Source: Phascolarctos cinereus
Lineage: Eukaryota; Chordata; Mammalia; Diprotodontia; Phascolarctidae
Length of the DNA: 64,000 nucleotides
Direction: 5' to 3'
NCBI RefSeq assembly: GCF_002099425.1
Contig: NW_018344105.1
Coordinates: 4,962,501 to 5,026,500 of the forward strand
The number at the start of each line of letters is the position of its first letter. The stretch's first letter is position 1. Positions 31,330-43,999 of the stretch are shown here, piece after piece. The position numbers were made by a program, and so were the translations under genes. A model generated the notes under the pieces. It saw only the letters and a program-made list of their open reading frames with translations, was not told the DNA's origin and searched no databases.

Positions 31330-34155
31330 TTTTTCTCAACTCCTCAAGCTCAAAAAAATAAAATTAAAAGCCCCCAAAGAAACACCAGTAAGAGTTTTAA
31401 ATGAGGACTTATTTCTCATTGATTTGAATGGAATACACTAGTGCTAATAATTATTGTAGTAGTTAACATTCATATAGCGTTTTAAAGGTCTGTAAAGCAC
31501 TTTACAAGCAGTGGTATCTCAGAAGAGGATTATTAGCAAGATTATCAGACTCTTTCTTCTTCGCAGAGCAGTCTTCTAATTGTGTTCATCCTAGCCCCTT
31601 GTTTTTGAGATGCCAAGTGGGCAAGTGTTTTCAGCATATCAGCACCTAAAGGGGCTGACAAGTAACTCTGCAGTTTTAACAACAACAATAGCTAGCATTT
31701 ATATAGCATCTTAAGGTTTGCGAAGAGCTTTACATGTTGTTATCTTATTTGTTTACAAAATATAACTATGTTATTGGGTTGGGAGAGGTATTTGTATTTC
31801 AGATATGCTAGCATAATGGAAGTGGTGGTATTTTCTTGCTAAAAATAATTCCACCTTGGAAGAAATGGTTTTGAAACAACCATAAGTAGTCTCTAACTTC
31901 ACGAGTTAGTCTTCTGACTTAAAGTGCATAACGGAATAAAATTCATAGGCTAGTGAAGACAAAATGTAGGGAGTAGGAAATGGATATGGAGTTTGGAACT
32001 GCATATTTCCCCATAATGAATTTTTTTTTTACCACTTTGAAAGATCCCATGGTTTCTGAGTATTTCTTTCCTTTAATTAAAACCTTTATATTTCTTCTTA
32101 AAATTCAATTCATTATCCACTATACCATCTCAGCACACTAAAATGTTCAAGAGTCAATTTTTTTTTAAGTGCAAACAGTTCCAAGGACGTAATTCTATAT
32201 TCCAGATTACTCAATTTGTTTTCATATTTGAATGCTGGGTCTATATTGATGAAAAACACTGTGTGGAAAAACGGCAGATCTGGTGTTTGGGAGCCATCAT
32301 TGCAACTGATTTAAATTGCCTTGCTGATCCAGTTGATTGGGCAGAGATCAGTCATGAAGACAGCTGGGAAGAAAAAGGAAAGGCCTTGACCAAGAGCCAG
32401 TTAACTTAGGCTTTTAAAAGATGCAGACACATGTAGGTACAGACTTTATAACAACCCATAGTGTGGCCATAGGATTTGGGAGCAGGGCAGGGGAAGAGGA
32501 GCTTTCTAGTCACCGATTAAAATTATTTTTATATAAAATAGGCTTAAGCCTTTATGAATATTTTAGGCATCTGGACACCAAGAGAGGTGGCCTTCAGAGT
32601 ATTTAGTCCAGAAAGTATCTGGATTCCTTATGTCTAGCCAAAGTAGATAGAGTTAGGGGATAGCTGATGGTCATTTAAAAAATCTGATTGCCCTAAATCA
32701 CACTTCCATAACTTTTCTTGGTTTCGTATCTTTCTTTGACTCGTTTTTTTTTTTCTGTTGCTCACTTTAATTGGTCTTATTAGTTTGATTTTATTTGCAT
32801 AATTGTGTTCAGCAGTGAAAACAAAGACTGAAGAGCCTTTTCATTATCAAATCCTAATGTCGTTCTTCAGCTATAGTTTCAAGTCCAAAAGTTTTGATTT
32901 TCTTTCTTTCTTTCTTTTTTCCTAGAGGAGCAATTAAAACACGTAGGGAGCAAATGTGGCTGTAATTACTGAGGCATACGCTCACAATTTCCTAGTAAGG
33001 TGAACTCAGGGTTCCTTCCATCACTGCATTCACAAGTGACTTTTTCTCTTCTTCTGGAGCCTGATAGAACCCAGCTGAGGGCATTAAGTATACACTTTTA
33101 TCTCCACTGGGATGACATATTAATAAAAGGTATGTCAAGTAATCCTTTATTTCCTTTTTTGCACCACATTTCTGAAACTTGGATGAGGATCAACCGAACT
33201 GTTTGAATTTCTTAGGGTGAAAAATGAAAAGAAAAACAAAATCATGATTGGGATGATATAATCAGGAACACTTTAGAAGTCGGTGTCATTTTTGTGTTGG
33301 CCTAAACCATAGTTTAGCATGTTGAATGGGGGATTGGCAGGGGAAGAGGGGAGAAGGGGAGCTCAACCTTCTACACGGATTTGGCTCATTACTAAACTTC
33401 ATAAGCTTCTTATGTTCCAAGAAATTAGTTTGTGCTCCAGTCAAGAATTAGAAGAAATAACCAATTTATAGCAGCCTTAATTAAGTTATTTTTAAATGGA
33501 ATGCTGTGCATCTTAGAGAAGAATTTCATCTTCATAGATGATAGGAAAATGAGCAGTATTTTAAATGCTGTTGATATTTGTCAAAGCATGAATGACTCAC
33601 TCTAAACTGGCACTGAAAAGCATAGCTAAGCACTGGAGCCCTCCTGGAAAGGACAAACCTTGCATTAAACACAAACCTGGCATCTAGCTTTCTGGTAATA
33701 GTTCAGATGTACAAATCACCTGTGTTCAATTTGGCAGCTAATACTGCTATCTATTAAATTTCCATCTGATTTATCCAGCCATAACTTTCTACAGGGCTAC
33801 AGTTATAAACTTGATACTAACACATTTTCAGTTAGCAAATGGCCTGCCACAAGTCATTCCACATTGGAACAGTTGTGTTCACGATACAGATCACAAAGTC
33901 CTTTGATTTGGGCCATGTTGCTCTTGCTTTGGGCCTTCTCACTAGGAAAAAAAAAGAGCAACATATTTACCCAACAGGGATTTCACTGGGCAAAGTTATT
34001 TTCCTCACATCTAGATTTTTTTTAATGTAAAATTGATTTCCGAGATGGATCAAATTTTAACAACAGAAAATGCTTGAAATTCAAGTTCAGCCTGCCTTTC
34101 CGCGGTGTCCTCCAAAGTGCAATCCATCCCAGTGTACAATGAAAGCAGTGTAGGG
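31330..34155 (+). other. Repeat-poor AT-rich block, no gene seen
   Basis: Only short MIR tail scraps are seen (about 31460-31505 and 31690-31745, 'catttatatagcatcttaagg'). From about 31,800 to 34,150 no repeat is recognised, although the neighbouring DNA is dense in repeats. No convincing exon is found. Confidence 0.5.
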
Positions 34156-34157
34156 CC

Positions 34158-34275
34158 ATAATTTTAGAGCTCATTGAGTCCAACTGTCTCATTTTGTAGA
34201 GCGGGAAACTGAGGCCCAGAGAAGGTAAAAGACTTTCTCAAGTTCACATACATGATTTACTGATGCTGGAGTTAG
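34158..34275 (-). mobile_element. MIR fragment
   Basis: It shows 'agagctcattgagtccaactg', 'gcgggaaactgaggcccaga' and 'ctcaagttcaca' in reverse orientation. Confidence 0.65.
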
Positions 34276-34889
34276 AACACAAAGACATGAAGGAAGTGTA
34301 GTTGAATTTCATTCACACCCACAACACAGTCACTGAAATTTGCCACCTCCCTTAAGGAATAAACCAGCCCCATTCGCCTTCTTTTTCATCCCTTTGGTTG
34401 CCTTGGTATCCTCTGATCCTTTACTTCTTCTTCTTGGCCAAACTTGGAAAAGCGTTTTTTTTCAGTAGTACTGCAGTTTGGTTCCTGTACCTCTGAGCAC
34501 TTCTATGTTCTGACATTCAGAGAGGGCCACAGAAATAAGACTTCTAAAGCTTCGTTACCTTTGGTGGATAGGGAAAGAAAGGACTGGGAAATGTATCCTA
34601 GCCCAAATTATTACTGATAAGTCAAGGGGGACCTTGGCTTTGGTTGACATAGAGAGGTGAGGAGAAGAAAGCCACATAAAGATTTCTCTTGTAGTGAATT
34701 TCAAGGTGGGGGGAATATCCACATTCCTTCCTTACGCCTACTGAAGTTTTGTTGTAATGACCTCTGCCCCCAATTAAATTCAAAGTTTCTAGCAGTGAAA
34801 AAGAAAACCAAAATTAACATTTATCAACTATGCTTCCTGTCAGACAAGTCAGTCATAGTCATTTTTCAGAATGTATATGACAGATAATT

Positions 34890-35027
34890 TTTTTTTTTTG
34901 GTGAGACAGTTGGGGTTAAGTGACTTGCCCAGAGTCACACAGCGAGTTACAGGTCTGAGGCCAGATTTGAACTCAGGTTCCTGACTCCAAGGCCAGAGCT
35001 CGCTCTACTGTGTTACCTAGCTGTCCC
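34890..35027 (-). mobile_element. WSINE1/SINE1_MD-like SINE
   Basis: In reverse orientation it has a poly-T, 'gttaagtgacttgcccagag', 'gaactcaggttcctgactcc' and 'gttacctagctgtccc'. It is flanked by 'tgacagataatt' (34878) and 'tgacagacaatt' (35028), a 12-bp target duplication with one change. Confidence 0.88.
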
Positions 35028-35039
35028 TGACAGACAATT

Positions 35040-35985
35040 CTTTTGTGACATCTTCCTGGTAGAATCAACCAGTTGGTTGTCATTTTTAATTTTCTTCTAA
35101 ATATTTCTTGTGTCCATTTTTGACTGTGAGTAATATGATGTGGTTATGTTCTTCCTTTCCTTTTTCCCATGGCACCCCATCAGAGATAATAAGTTTTTTC
35201 CAGTCTAGGGTGTGAACATTATATGAACAAGGGCAGAGAGGAATCTGCATTGTACTGATTTATTTGTAGTAATGAATTTCCTTGTAACTAGATCAACAGA
35301 GTATCATTACCAAGAGTCAGCAGTTAGTGCTTAGAAATATTTCCAGGATAATGACTGTTGTAATAGCATTCTCTAAAGCAGTCATTTCTAGGTCCATGTT
35401 TCCAGAACTTATCACAGTTGATCTAGCCACCAAAGGGTCGAGAGAAATTGAGTTCTATAGAGCTGCTTTTGTTTGAGTGTTTTTCATTTACAGTAATAAA
35501 TGCAAAGATCCTGCCTTCCTGTTAATTTTATATAAGCTTAGGGAAATTACTCTAATATCAGTGGTCAAAATGGCCCTTCCTCCCATGGTTATGTATCCTG
35601 TGGTGTTCCAGCTGTCCACCTGGGTATCTGATTCTGTGAGGAGGAAGGTACATTTCCTTTGAGTACAAAGCATATGACACTTCAGCATACCCAGAGGAAA
35701 GATATATTTTTTGGGAAAAGAAAATAAGAATGTGCAGGTGTGTGTAAAATTCAGTGATAAAGTATGTCGGGGCTAGAGCTGAAATCTTTGGAAAAAGTGT
35801 GCCTCAGTTAAAAACATATAGGCAAAATGGGTGGATTTACCGATACAGGCCCCTCTTAACCTTCCTACTGTTCCCTTCCCCCGAAAAAGGGCAGAATGTG
35901 TGCTGTTGAAGGACTGTGATATAAATGTATTTTATTTTTCAAATTAAATGTCCATGCAGCTAAGACTGAGGTCTGTGAATTCTGC
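35040..35985 (+). other. No gene or repeat recognised
   Basis: AT-rich unique sequence. Small frames on both strands are not convincing. Confidence 0.5.
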
Positions 35986-36121
<136 letters not shown>

Positions 36122-36192
36122 GGTACCTTCCAAACCCAATATTTTAGAGAGATTCAGTTCTTTCATACTTGAATCTAAAAACTAGTTAGGAA

Positions 36193-36268
36193 GAGAAATA
36201 GCATAGTATGATAGACAGAGGGCTGGACTTGATATTGGGAAGACCAGGATTCAAATCCTGCCTCTGAC
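36193..36268 (+). mobile_element. MIR 5' fragment
   Basis: It shows 'aatagcatagtatgatagacag' and 'gaccaggattcaaatcctgc'. Confidence 0.6.
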
Positions 36269-36644
36269 TAGGGAAAAAAATTGCTAACCAACTGTTTAAT
36301 TCTGCTAGGAAGAAATCTTAGGTCCAGGCCAAAATACAAAAAGCAATAGGGAAGGAAAGCTACTGTACCAAGTACCTTCCTGTTGACTAAGAATTCATCC
36401 AAATGCATTAGGAACTTGTATTGCTATTGGCCAAGAAGGATACTGTTATGTAATGTGTTATTTTAGAGGACAATGTAAGACATATTCTTGAAGTAATTCA
36501 CACTTTGATTTTTTTTTTTGTATCCCCAGCATACAACCCGGTGTGATATGTTCAACAGGTGCTTAATGTTTATTGAATTGAATATTATATATGTGTATAC
36601 ATAATTGGGCAGTACAATGGCAAGTACATTTTTAAAAAGTATAG

Positions 36645-37245
36645 TTCATTGACATTTTTATTGCTGTTTTTTTCAACATCAGCTACATTTCCCTTTCCCC
36701 CTTTTTTAGAGAGCTATTCTTTATTAAAAAAAAAAGAAGGGGTAAAAACCACAGTTCAACAAAAAATGACACATCACAAAAGTCTGATGTCATCTACAGT
36801 GTTCTACACCTATAATCTCTCCTCACCTTTGCAAAGAAGGGAGCGGGGAGCTGTCATCTTGAGAGTGAAGCTTGGTTATTATAATTTTGTATCATTCAGT
36901 TCCAGTTGTTCAGTTATTGTTATCATTTATGTTTTTCCTGGGTCTGCTTACATTACTTTCTTTCAGTCTGTAAGTTGTCCCATGCTCTATTAACCTTATT
37001 CATAATTTCTTACAGTGCAGTAATCTTCCATTTCATTCTTGTACCACAGTTTGTTTATCCATTCCCCAATTGATGGGGCATCTCTTTGGTTTCCAGTTCT
37101 TTGCTACCACAAAAAGTGCTGCTATAAATATTTTCATGTCTGTGGGGCTTTACTTTTGTCATTGATTATGTTGGGAAATATTGGCTAGTAGTGAGATTTC
37201 TGGGTCAAAGGGTATGGACATTTTGGGTACTTTTATTTGCATTTT
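36645..37245 (-). mobile_element. L1 3' portion, diverged
   Basis: On the plus strand it reads 'ccccaattgatggggcat', 'tttgctaccacaaaaagtgc' and 'tttctgggtcaaagggtat', the reverse of the L1 ORF2 C-terminal coding region, preceded by its 3' UTR. Confidence 0.85.
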
Positions 37246-37350
37246 TATTCACTTCCACAAATATTTATTAACTGTCTACTTCACATAGAGCACTCTGCAA
37301 AATTTAGATAACAGAAGGGGCCCTACCCTCATAAAGCTTACAGTCTAGTA
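37246..37350 (-). mobile_element. L2 3'-end fragment
   Basis: It has 'aaatatttattaactgtctac' and 'aaagcttacagtctag', abutting the L1. Confidence 0.65.
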
Positions 37351-38261
37351 GGTGAAGGATCCAATTAGAATTTACCGGAAATCATAGTGTATTACATTGA
37401 ACACTTTTCAGAGCTGTCATGTATAAACACATGCTTAGTCCTTTTGCCAAAGGTCCTTTGTGAGCATATAGATTAAATTTTACTTATTAACAAATTAAAC
37501 GATTTTTAAAAATTTGGATAAACCTTTTGAGTCACAAAGTCTCAAAGATTAAGTAAACACAGGCAGAAAGCATCTAGTAGCTTGTTCTGATTTTTGCGAG
37601 ATTGTTTTCCACTATGTTCTCAAATGTCATGTCCCAAAGCACAGCTTTAATTTCATTCTCCAGTTTATTTTTCCCATAATGAACTTTTATGAACCTCTGG
37701 TCTCATATTTATATATAATATAAGTGCGGAACTGGAGCTCCTAAAAAAAAAAAACACACATACACGCAACCCCAAAAAAACCAAGATTCAATCTGAGATG
37801 AACTCTGCCCTGAAAAGCTGGTGGAGCCCATGTGCTAATGTGCATAAAACGAAAACAGAGTTTGGAGCATTTCTCATCTTTCCTCTCTGTTTAGGCTTTG
37901 CCTTATCACTGTGCCCCATCATCAAGGCAATCTTTTCTTGCCCACTTTTCCACCCTGCTATCCAGAGGTATTTTTCTGCACTTGGAAGGGCGCTGTGCCT
38001 CCTTGGCATCATGTGCTTTCCCTGCTTTGGTATCTAATTAAAAAAAAATGTCTCATTGATGAGTCCTTTTCTTTCTTTCCTTTCTGGCCTTTGTAGGTCA
38101 GGAGAAGGCATCAGACCAGTAGTCTAATTTGTCCTGTGACTTGACAAATCACTTTTACTAACTGATGTTGTAATGTAAGAGATAGGATGTTTCCTTGAGG
38201 AAATCCTCTCTACCAGTTCACGTTGGCTCCTTCTTTGAAGTGTATCATCTTAGTTGTCTAG

Positions 38262-38475
38262 AGCAGAGTTGCCAAGCACTTACCCCTCAACCTTGACTCC
38301 TGAGTGCATTCTAGAGCAGATTAAAATGTAATTGGGAGGTATTTAGCAAAATCCATAAAAATCCTATGGTATAATCATAGATAGATAATTATGATGCTGT
38401 TTTCTAAGTCACCATGCTCCTGCAGGAATCCCTTCTGTACAGTTGAGTGGTCCTCATTTGTCTTTGAGTTGGACA
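38262..38475. mobile_element. hAT-like MITE remnant
   Basis: It shares 'ttaaaatgtaattgggaggtat', 'tttagcaaaatccataaaaat' and 'gttttctaagtcaccatg' with the copy at about 51118. The two are clearly the same old non-autonomous family. The name is uncertain. Confidence 0.55.
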
Positions 38476-38590
38476 CCCTGGCCTGTGGGGTTAAGTGCCT
38501 TTTTCTAGGTTACAGATCCCAGTGGTGTGGGGGGATGGGACTTGACCCCAGGTCTGGCTGACTCTCTATGCACTGTGCCATGCAGTCTGT
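38476..38590 (-). mobile_element. Diverged SINE fragment
   Basis: It shows 'gtggggttaagtgcct', 'gggacttgaccccaggtct' and 'tgcactgtgcca'. Confidence 0.5.
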
Positions 38591-39094
38591 TTTTCATCCC
38601 TTAAGGGAGATGGAAATCTCTTCTCTGATCCATTGGTCAGAAAGTGGATTGTCGTAAACCTACGGGAGACGGTGTTCTCTAATGGTTTGTGTTGAGACTT
38701 GAGTTTCATCACAGAACTCTACTGTATTTCAAATAGTTCTCTAAATATGGTAGAAACAGTGAATATAGGTAAAAATGTCAATTTCAGACACACAATGTTT
38801 TTTATGTCTTAAAAGTATAGTTGTGTTATGAGCCTTCAGGTATACCCAAGTTAATGTTATCTAGGAAATATACTGTATTTTTTGAAGTTATATGTTCATT
38901 TACACAATTACTACTTCACAAATTTGACTGAAAATGAAAAATCCTAAATTCTTGAGACTCATGCAAATGCAGATTTGGGGCTGGAGGCATTGTAGGTACA
39001 TGTATTTAAAGCACTCTGCAAACTCTGAAGTGCTCTGCAAATGTGAACGCTTATTATTATTTATTATCTTGTTATTATTATAGTCCAAATAGCA

Positions 39095-39280
39095 ACAGCA
39101 TACATTTTGTTTGTATAGTACTTTTAAGATTTCCAAAACCCTTACCATACAACATCTCCTTTGGTCCTACCAATAGCCCTGTAAGTAGACAGCACAAGGA
39201 TTATTACCATCCCCATTGCACAGACAAGGACATTGAGGCTAAGAGATAAAATGACTTGCCCATGGTCACACAGCTAGGTT
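39095..39280 (-). mobile_element. THER1/MIR-type SINE
   Basis: It shows 'gtatagtacttttaag', 'cattgcacagacaaggacatt' and 'ttgcccatggtcacacagc' in reverse orientation. Confidence 0.7.
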
Positions 39281-39452
39281 TTCTGCCTCCAAGTATACCA
39301 GATTGTTCTTATTAGGTTTGCTACAGGTCTGAGTTATCTAAAAGATTTCATTCCTTCCCTCTGCCACATCTTTTTGTTTTTTGTCGGGTTGTCCCCTAAG
39401 CCTGGAACATACTCCCCTCCGCATCATTGCATGTTGAAATCCTGTTCTTTCT

Positions 39453-39642
39453 TTTGTTTTGTTTTTTATTTTTGATAAGGCAATCGGGGTTAAGTGACTT
39501 GACCAAGGTCACACAGCTAGTTAAGTGTTAAGTGTCTGAGGCTGGATTTGAACTCAGGTCCTCCTGACTCCAAGGCCAGAGCTCTATTCACTGTGCCACC
39601 TAGCTGCCCCATTTTTGTTTTGTTTTGTTTTATATATTTATT
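39453..39642 (-). mobile_element. WSINE1/SINE1_MD-like SINE with perfect 15-bp target duplication
   Basis: In reverse orientation it has a T-rich head, 'gggttaagtgacttgaccaa', 'gaactcaggtcctcctgact' and 'gtgccacctagctgcccc'. The duplication 'aatcctgttctttct' is identical at 39438-39452 and 39643-39657. Confidence 0.93.
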
Positions 39643-40045
39643 AATCCTGTTCTTTCTAAAGGCCCAGTGTTGTTGCCACTTTTAGATGAATCACAGGGTT
39701 GTTGGGGTAGGATTTGGGGTAGGATCACCAGAGTGACCAAGACTTATTTTACCTCAAGAAAGAACTGACATTTAGAGGGTGCTGACATGGCAGTTGAGAA
39801 ACAAGTGATCTCACTGATATGCATCTTCCCTGCAATGGTACTGGTCATAGCACATCTCTGGCTCTCCATCTTGTGTGATCCTTGTCCACATCTGCCTATG
39901 AATTTTCCTCAGGGTAGGCCATGGGAGACTTCTCATGTTCTCTGGCCTTGCAGGGATACCAATATGTTGTCCATCACTTAGCCCTGGTTTTTGCCATGTA
40001 ACCAGCCTGCCTTTTTTCAGTCATACATTTCTTTGATAACATTCT

Positions 40046-40965
40046 TTACATTGCTCCTGTGTAAATTCGTTGTTTGTAATATGTTGCAACTTGTTGGCAT
40101 CCACGTGTGTGTGTCTCTACTGACCTTTGGATGATTCTTGACTTCATTTCTTTGGAGATTGTTTGTAGTGTTTCATGCAATGCCACTGGAAGAGTGTTGG
40201 TATTTAAAAGATGAGCTTTTGTTTTAGGAAGAAGCTTGGATTCGTTCAAATAACTTTGCAGTTTTCCAAAGGTAATTCTGACGGCTCTCCTGTTCAGTTC
40301 TGGGCCCAGCTCATTGTCCAGTGACAGTATCAGTCCAAGATGCACACATGCATGTATATGTGTATTCATGTGTGTGTATAAGCACACACACAGATGAAAA
40401 TGCTCAATAGGTTGTCTCTTCAGCTGCTTATACACTGAGCAGTAGGCATTCTTCATCCACTGGGTTTTTCCCATTTGGATTATTAGATCAAAATTTTTGG
40501 AGCAATTGTGGCTCTCGTTTAGGAGGCTTTACATTGAGACTTGATGTAATTAGCTCAGTGCCATCCATAAACAGCATCTGGAGGACATAATCACCTACAT
40601 TTGGACCCTAGGCTGGATCTCGTTGACAGTAGCAAACACCTCTGGTAGGTGTATGTCTCTGTTCTACACCCCTCTCGATATGGATGATCGCAGGGTTGTC
40701 AAATCTATCTCTGTGTGCACCTTTTGTGGAATCATGTCTGCTTTTGCCATAGACTTAGGAGATGCCTTTTTATAGGAGAGTCATTAAGGCAGCACTTTGA
40801 TCCACCAATTGAAATGCTATTATGTGGTCAATGCTATTATGTGGTCAACAAAGGCCATCCAGAGTGAGATCTTCTGTTCTGTCCATCTTTCCTTCAGTTG
40901 GCAGATGGTGAAGATGTGGTCATTCTCTCGTGAAACTTGCTAGTTATGGCTCTGGCTGGAAGGAA
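40046..40965 (-). mobile_element. RTE-type LINE fragment
   Basis: The minus strand encodes LGPELNRRAVRITFGKLQS and LLPKTKAHLLNTNTLPVAL, the C-terminal part of an RTE/BovB-like ORF. Further upstream on that strand is a frame similar to its fingers region (ENDHIFTICQLKERW). It is broken by many changes. Confidence 0.8.
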
Positions 40966-40969
40966 GTTG

Positions 40970-41105
40970 GGAGTTCATCTGGTCTAATCCTTTTATTTCA
41001 GAAGAGGAAACTAAGGGCGTCCAGAGAGGGCAGTGACTTGTCCAAGACAACATAGGCAGTAACAAGCACAGCCATTATTCAAACCCGTGAGCTCTGAGTC
41101 CAAAT
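40970..41105 (-). mobile_element. MIR fragment
   Basis: It shows 'gttcatctggtctaatcct', 'agaagaggaaactaaggg' and 'tgacttgtccaagaca' in reverse orientation. Confidence 0.6.
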
Positions 41106-41204
41106 CCAGAGCCATTTCTAGCGTATCAGTCAGCCTTACAGCTGAAAGGGAACTTTTTAATGTGCTTTGGAGTGCCTTGGCCTCGCCACCATCTATGTTT
41201 GTCA

Positions 41205-41325
41205 CATTTGCCTTATAATCGGGTAGGCTACTCAAGGGCAGGGCCTTTCATTTTTCATCTTTGTATCTCTAGCACTGAGCCTAGTGTTTTGCACATAATA
41301 GGTGCTTGATAAATGTTTGTTAAAT
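41205..41325 (+). mobile_element. L2 3'-end fragment
   Basis: It shows 'aagggcagggcctttca', 'ctttgtatctctagcactgag' and 'ataataggtgcttgataaatg'. Confidence 0.7.
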
Positions 41326-41329
41326 CTCA

Positions 41330-42240
41330 TTGACTAAAATATTTGGTACATATTGTACCAGACAGAGAGCACTTAAGTACAGTTCTCTCCTTGATCCCCT
41401 GACCTATTGCTAATGTGCCTCCCTTCTTTCTTCCGCTCCCTCAGTAATGACCAGCATCGTCTGCTCTTGGTTTCTTCCTGTAGTGTTGCTGAGGAAGGTA
41501 CCATAGCTGAGCAGATCTAACCAGATAAGAGGTTATGCTCTTCAGCTCCTCGTGGCTTTTGCTGCTGCTGCTGCTGCTCTTGCTCTGTCCTGCTCCTCCT
41601 CATCCTCATTCTTGACTGACCTGCTTTTTCCCCCTCATCCTGCTTCTGGCCCCACAGTCTCCCTGTCCTGCCCTAGTCCCTTCCCTGACCCTTCTACATT
41701 TGAGAACTTTCATCTTTCCTACTCCTTGTACCATCCTTCCTTTCCAAAATTAACCCTTCGGTTTTATTTGGAGGAGTGGAAAGAGTGCTGGACTTGGAGG
41801 CTAGAGGCCTGGGCTGGAAACCCAACTCTGCTACTTCCTTGCTTTGTGACCCAGGGGAGCCACCTCTCTGAACCTCAGCTGCCTCATCTACAGAATAGAG
41901 ATAATAAAAGCCCTTACTCCTGCCGTGGGTTTGTGAATTTTTATTGCCTTTGGTATCCTAAGGGACCTTGCTCTTATGTTCATCGCCTTTCCTTCCAGCA
42001 TTTTCAGTCTCCCATTCTACTTTCTTCCCCTCCAGCCTGTATTTATATACATGCGGAATTCCTTGATGCTGTTAGCTTGGATGAGACCTTTGTCCTGGCA
42101 TTGAGGATATCCCCTTGAGAAGGGGAGAAGCTCACAACACCTGGGTAGTAGTTGGCCCATTGAGGCCACTTTAAGGAAGCTTGATTGGCCAGGTTTAGAG
42201 CACCTTCCTAGCCTATACTCAGATATCTGGGCTGGATTTT
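41330..42240 (+). other. No gene; unique sequence around a MIR
   Basis: An open frame at 41552-42118 starts in a GCT repeat and crosses a MIR (about 41768-41925), so I do not regard it as a gene. Confidence 0.6.
41768..41925 (+). mobile_element. MIR SINE
   Basis: It shows 'ggagtggaaagagtgctgga', 'gctttgtgacccagggga' and 'aataataaaagcccttact'. Confidence 0.7.
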
Positions 42241-42254
42241 AAAACCGGATGTAG

Positions 42255-42398
42255 GGGCAGCTAGGTGGCTCAGTAGATAGAGCTCCGGCCTTGGAGTCAG
42301 TAGGACCTGAGTTCAAATGCGGCTTCAGACACTCGAAACTTACTAGCTGTGTGACCCTGGGCAAGTCACTTAACCCTGATTGCCTCAAAAAAAGGGAG
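42255..42398 (+). mobile_element. WSINE1/SINE1_MD-like SINE
   Basis: It begins 'gggcagctaggtggctcag', contains 'aggacctgagttcaaatgcg' and 'gtgtgaccctgggcaagtca', and ends in an A-rich tail. The 8-bp 'ggatgtag' at 42247 and 42399 is the target duplication. It looks young. Confidence 0.9.
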
Positions 42399-42844
42399 GG
42401 ATGTAGACACAGAGATGCAGAGAAAAGAGGGAATGCACACAGACTCTTGGACTTGGCCTCCTGGAAGGGAAGCCTCAGGAAAGCTCTGCCAGGGAATTCT
42501 GTGGCCTCAGTGATGGTAATAGCAGAGCTGTGAGGCAGGATCAAGGCAGGGCCTAGGCAGGAGCTGTAGGCTCTCAGGCCACCAGCAGCAGAGTGGTAGT
42601 GTGACAGAGGGCATCTTAAGCTGATCTGGCCTGAGCAGGAGCTAGAGCCCGGGGGAAAGCAGGGTCAGAGCTGCAATGTGAGGTTGGTTGGGGCAGCCCA
42701 GGGCTTTCCGTTATTTGTGTTTGTGCAGATTCTGAAAGTTAGCAGAATGTTAGTAGTTAACTCCTTTCCTGCTTCGGGACATCATAATTCCCAGGTTGCA
42801 GAGGTCTTCTTCTTGGGGATGTTGTAGGGTTTATGCTTGTTCAA

Positions 42845-43585
42845 GTGAAGACACTTCCATCTTTCCAGTCACCCAGGCTTGCAGTCTCACTGTCATCCTT
42901 GATTCCTCGTTACCCCACATAGCCAGACCACTGCTGGATCTCATTGTGTGCACCTTCCCATCTCTTGAATACATCCCCTTTTAGTCCACTCATTCACCTA
43001 CCACCATAGTTCAGGCCTTCATCACCTCTCACCTGGACTATTGAAGTATCTTCCTTACTGGTCTTCCTGCCTCCACTCTCTAATCCATCCTCTGCTTGGC
43101 TAACAAAGTGATACTCCTAAAGCACACTTCTGACTGTATAATTCTTCAGCTCAAAAACTGTCAGTGGCTCCCTATTACCTCTAGGATCAAATACAAAATT
43201 CTCTAGTTGGCTTTTAAAGACGTTTAAGACCTGATGCCAGCCTATCTTCTGACCTCATACCGTATCCTTCTTCCCATGTTCTGTGATCCATCCATGTCAG
43301 GTCTCCATGTGTTTTCACTGGCTCTCCCCCCATGCCTGGAATGTATTCCCTTCTCCCTTCTACCTCATAGAAATTCCTCTCTTTAGACAGCTCAAAAACC
43401 ACTCTCTGCCGGCTGCTAATTGCTAGTGCCCTCCTTCCCAAACTACTTCGTATTTATTCTGTGTTGATTCTCTTTATTTTTATTCCAAACAGGGATTGTC
43501 TTGGTTCTGTCTTTGTATCCTGAGCACTTAGTTCAGCGTTTGGCAAATACTAAGTGCTTAATAAATGCTTATTGATTGAAGTGTA
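42845..43585 (+). mobile_element. L2 LINE 3' portion
   Basis: The plus strand reads VTQACSLTVILDSSL in one frame, followed by 'cacctggactattga', 'cagtggctccctattacctc', 'atgcctggaatgtattccc' and the 3' end 'taagtgcttaataaatgct'. Confidence 0.88.
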
Positions 43586-43589
43586 GGTT

Positions 43590-43995
43590 GTATGACACAG
43601 CTTCTGGGACTCTTCCTCTCATTTCAGAGGAACCTAATGTGCAGGGGCCTGTGCTGGGTGACTCAGCTGCTAAGCCTTCCCAGCCTTAACACCCCCTAAT
43701 TTTCCAAATCAGTGCTCTGTAATTTCTTCCTTCTGCCCATATCTGGCATACCCTTCCCACCTTACAGTTTGATGGTGAGCAAACCAAAATGACCTGAAAG
43801 GTGTCTGTTGCCATTAGAGATCACCCCCCAAAATGTTTGACTAACAGTGCACAAGTCTCTTAGAAATTTCGCCTACTGAAATGTGTAAAGGTTCTGGATT
43901 TCCAGTGTATTGCCATGTAGTGTATTTGCCCTCCCTCAGTGTGGTAGTAAGTCTCAACAACTTGGGAAGGAAGATCTGGTTCAATAGGACTCCCT
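43590..43995 (+). other. No gene or repeat recognised
   Basis: Unique sequence between an L2 and an L1. Confidence 0.5.
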
Positions 43996-43999
43996 CCCC

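Noticed and set aside
41552-42118. 188-codon open frame starting with an Ala-rich stretch
   Set aside because: It begins in a GCT repeat and reads across a MIR; the composition is low-complexity.
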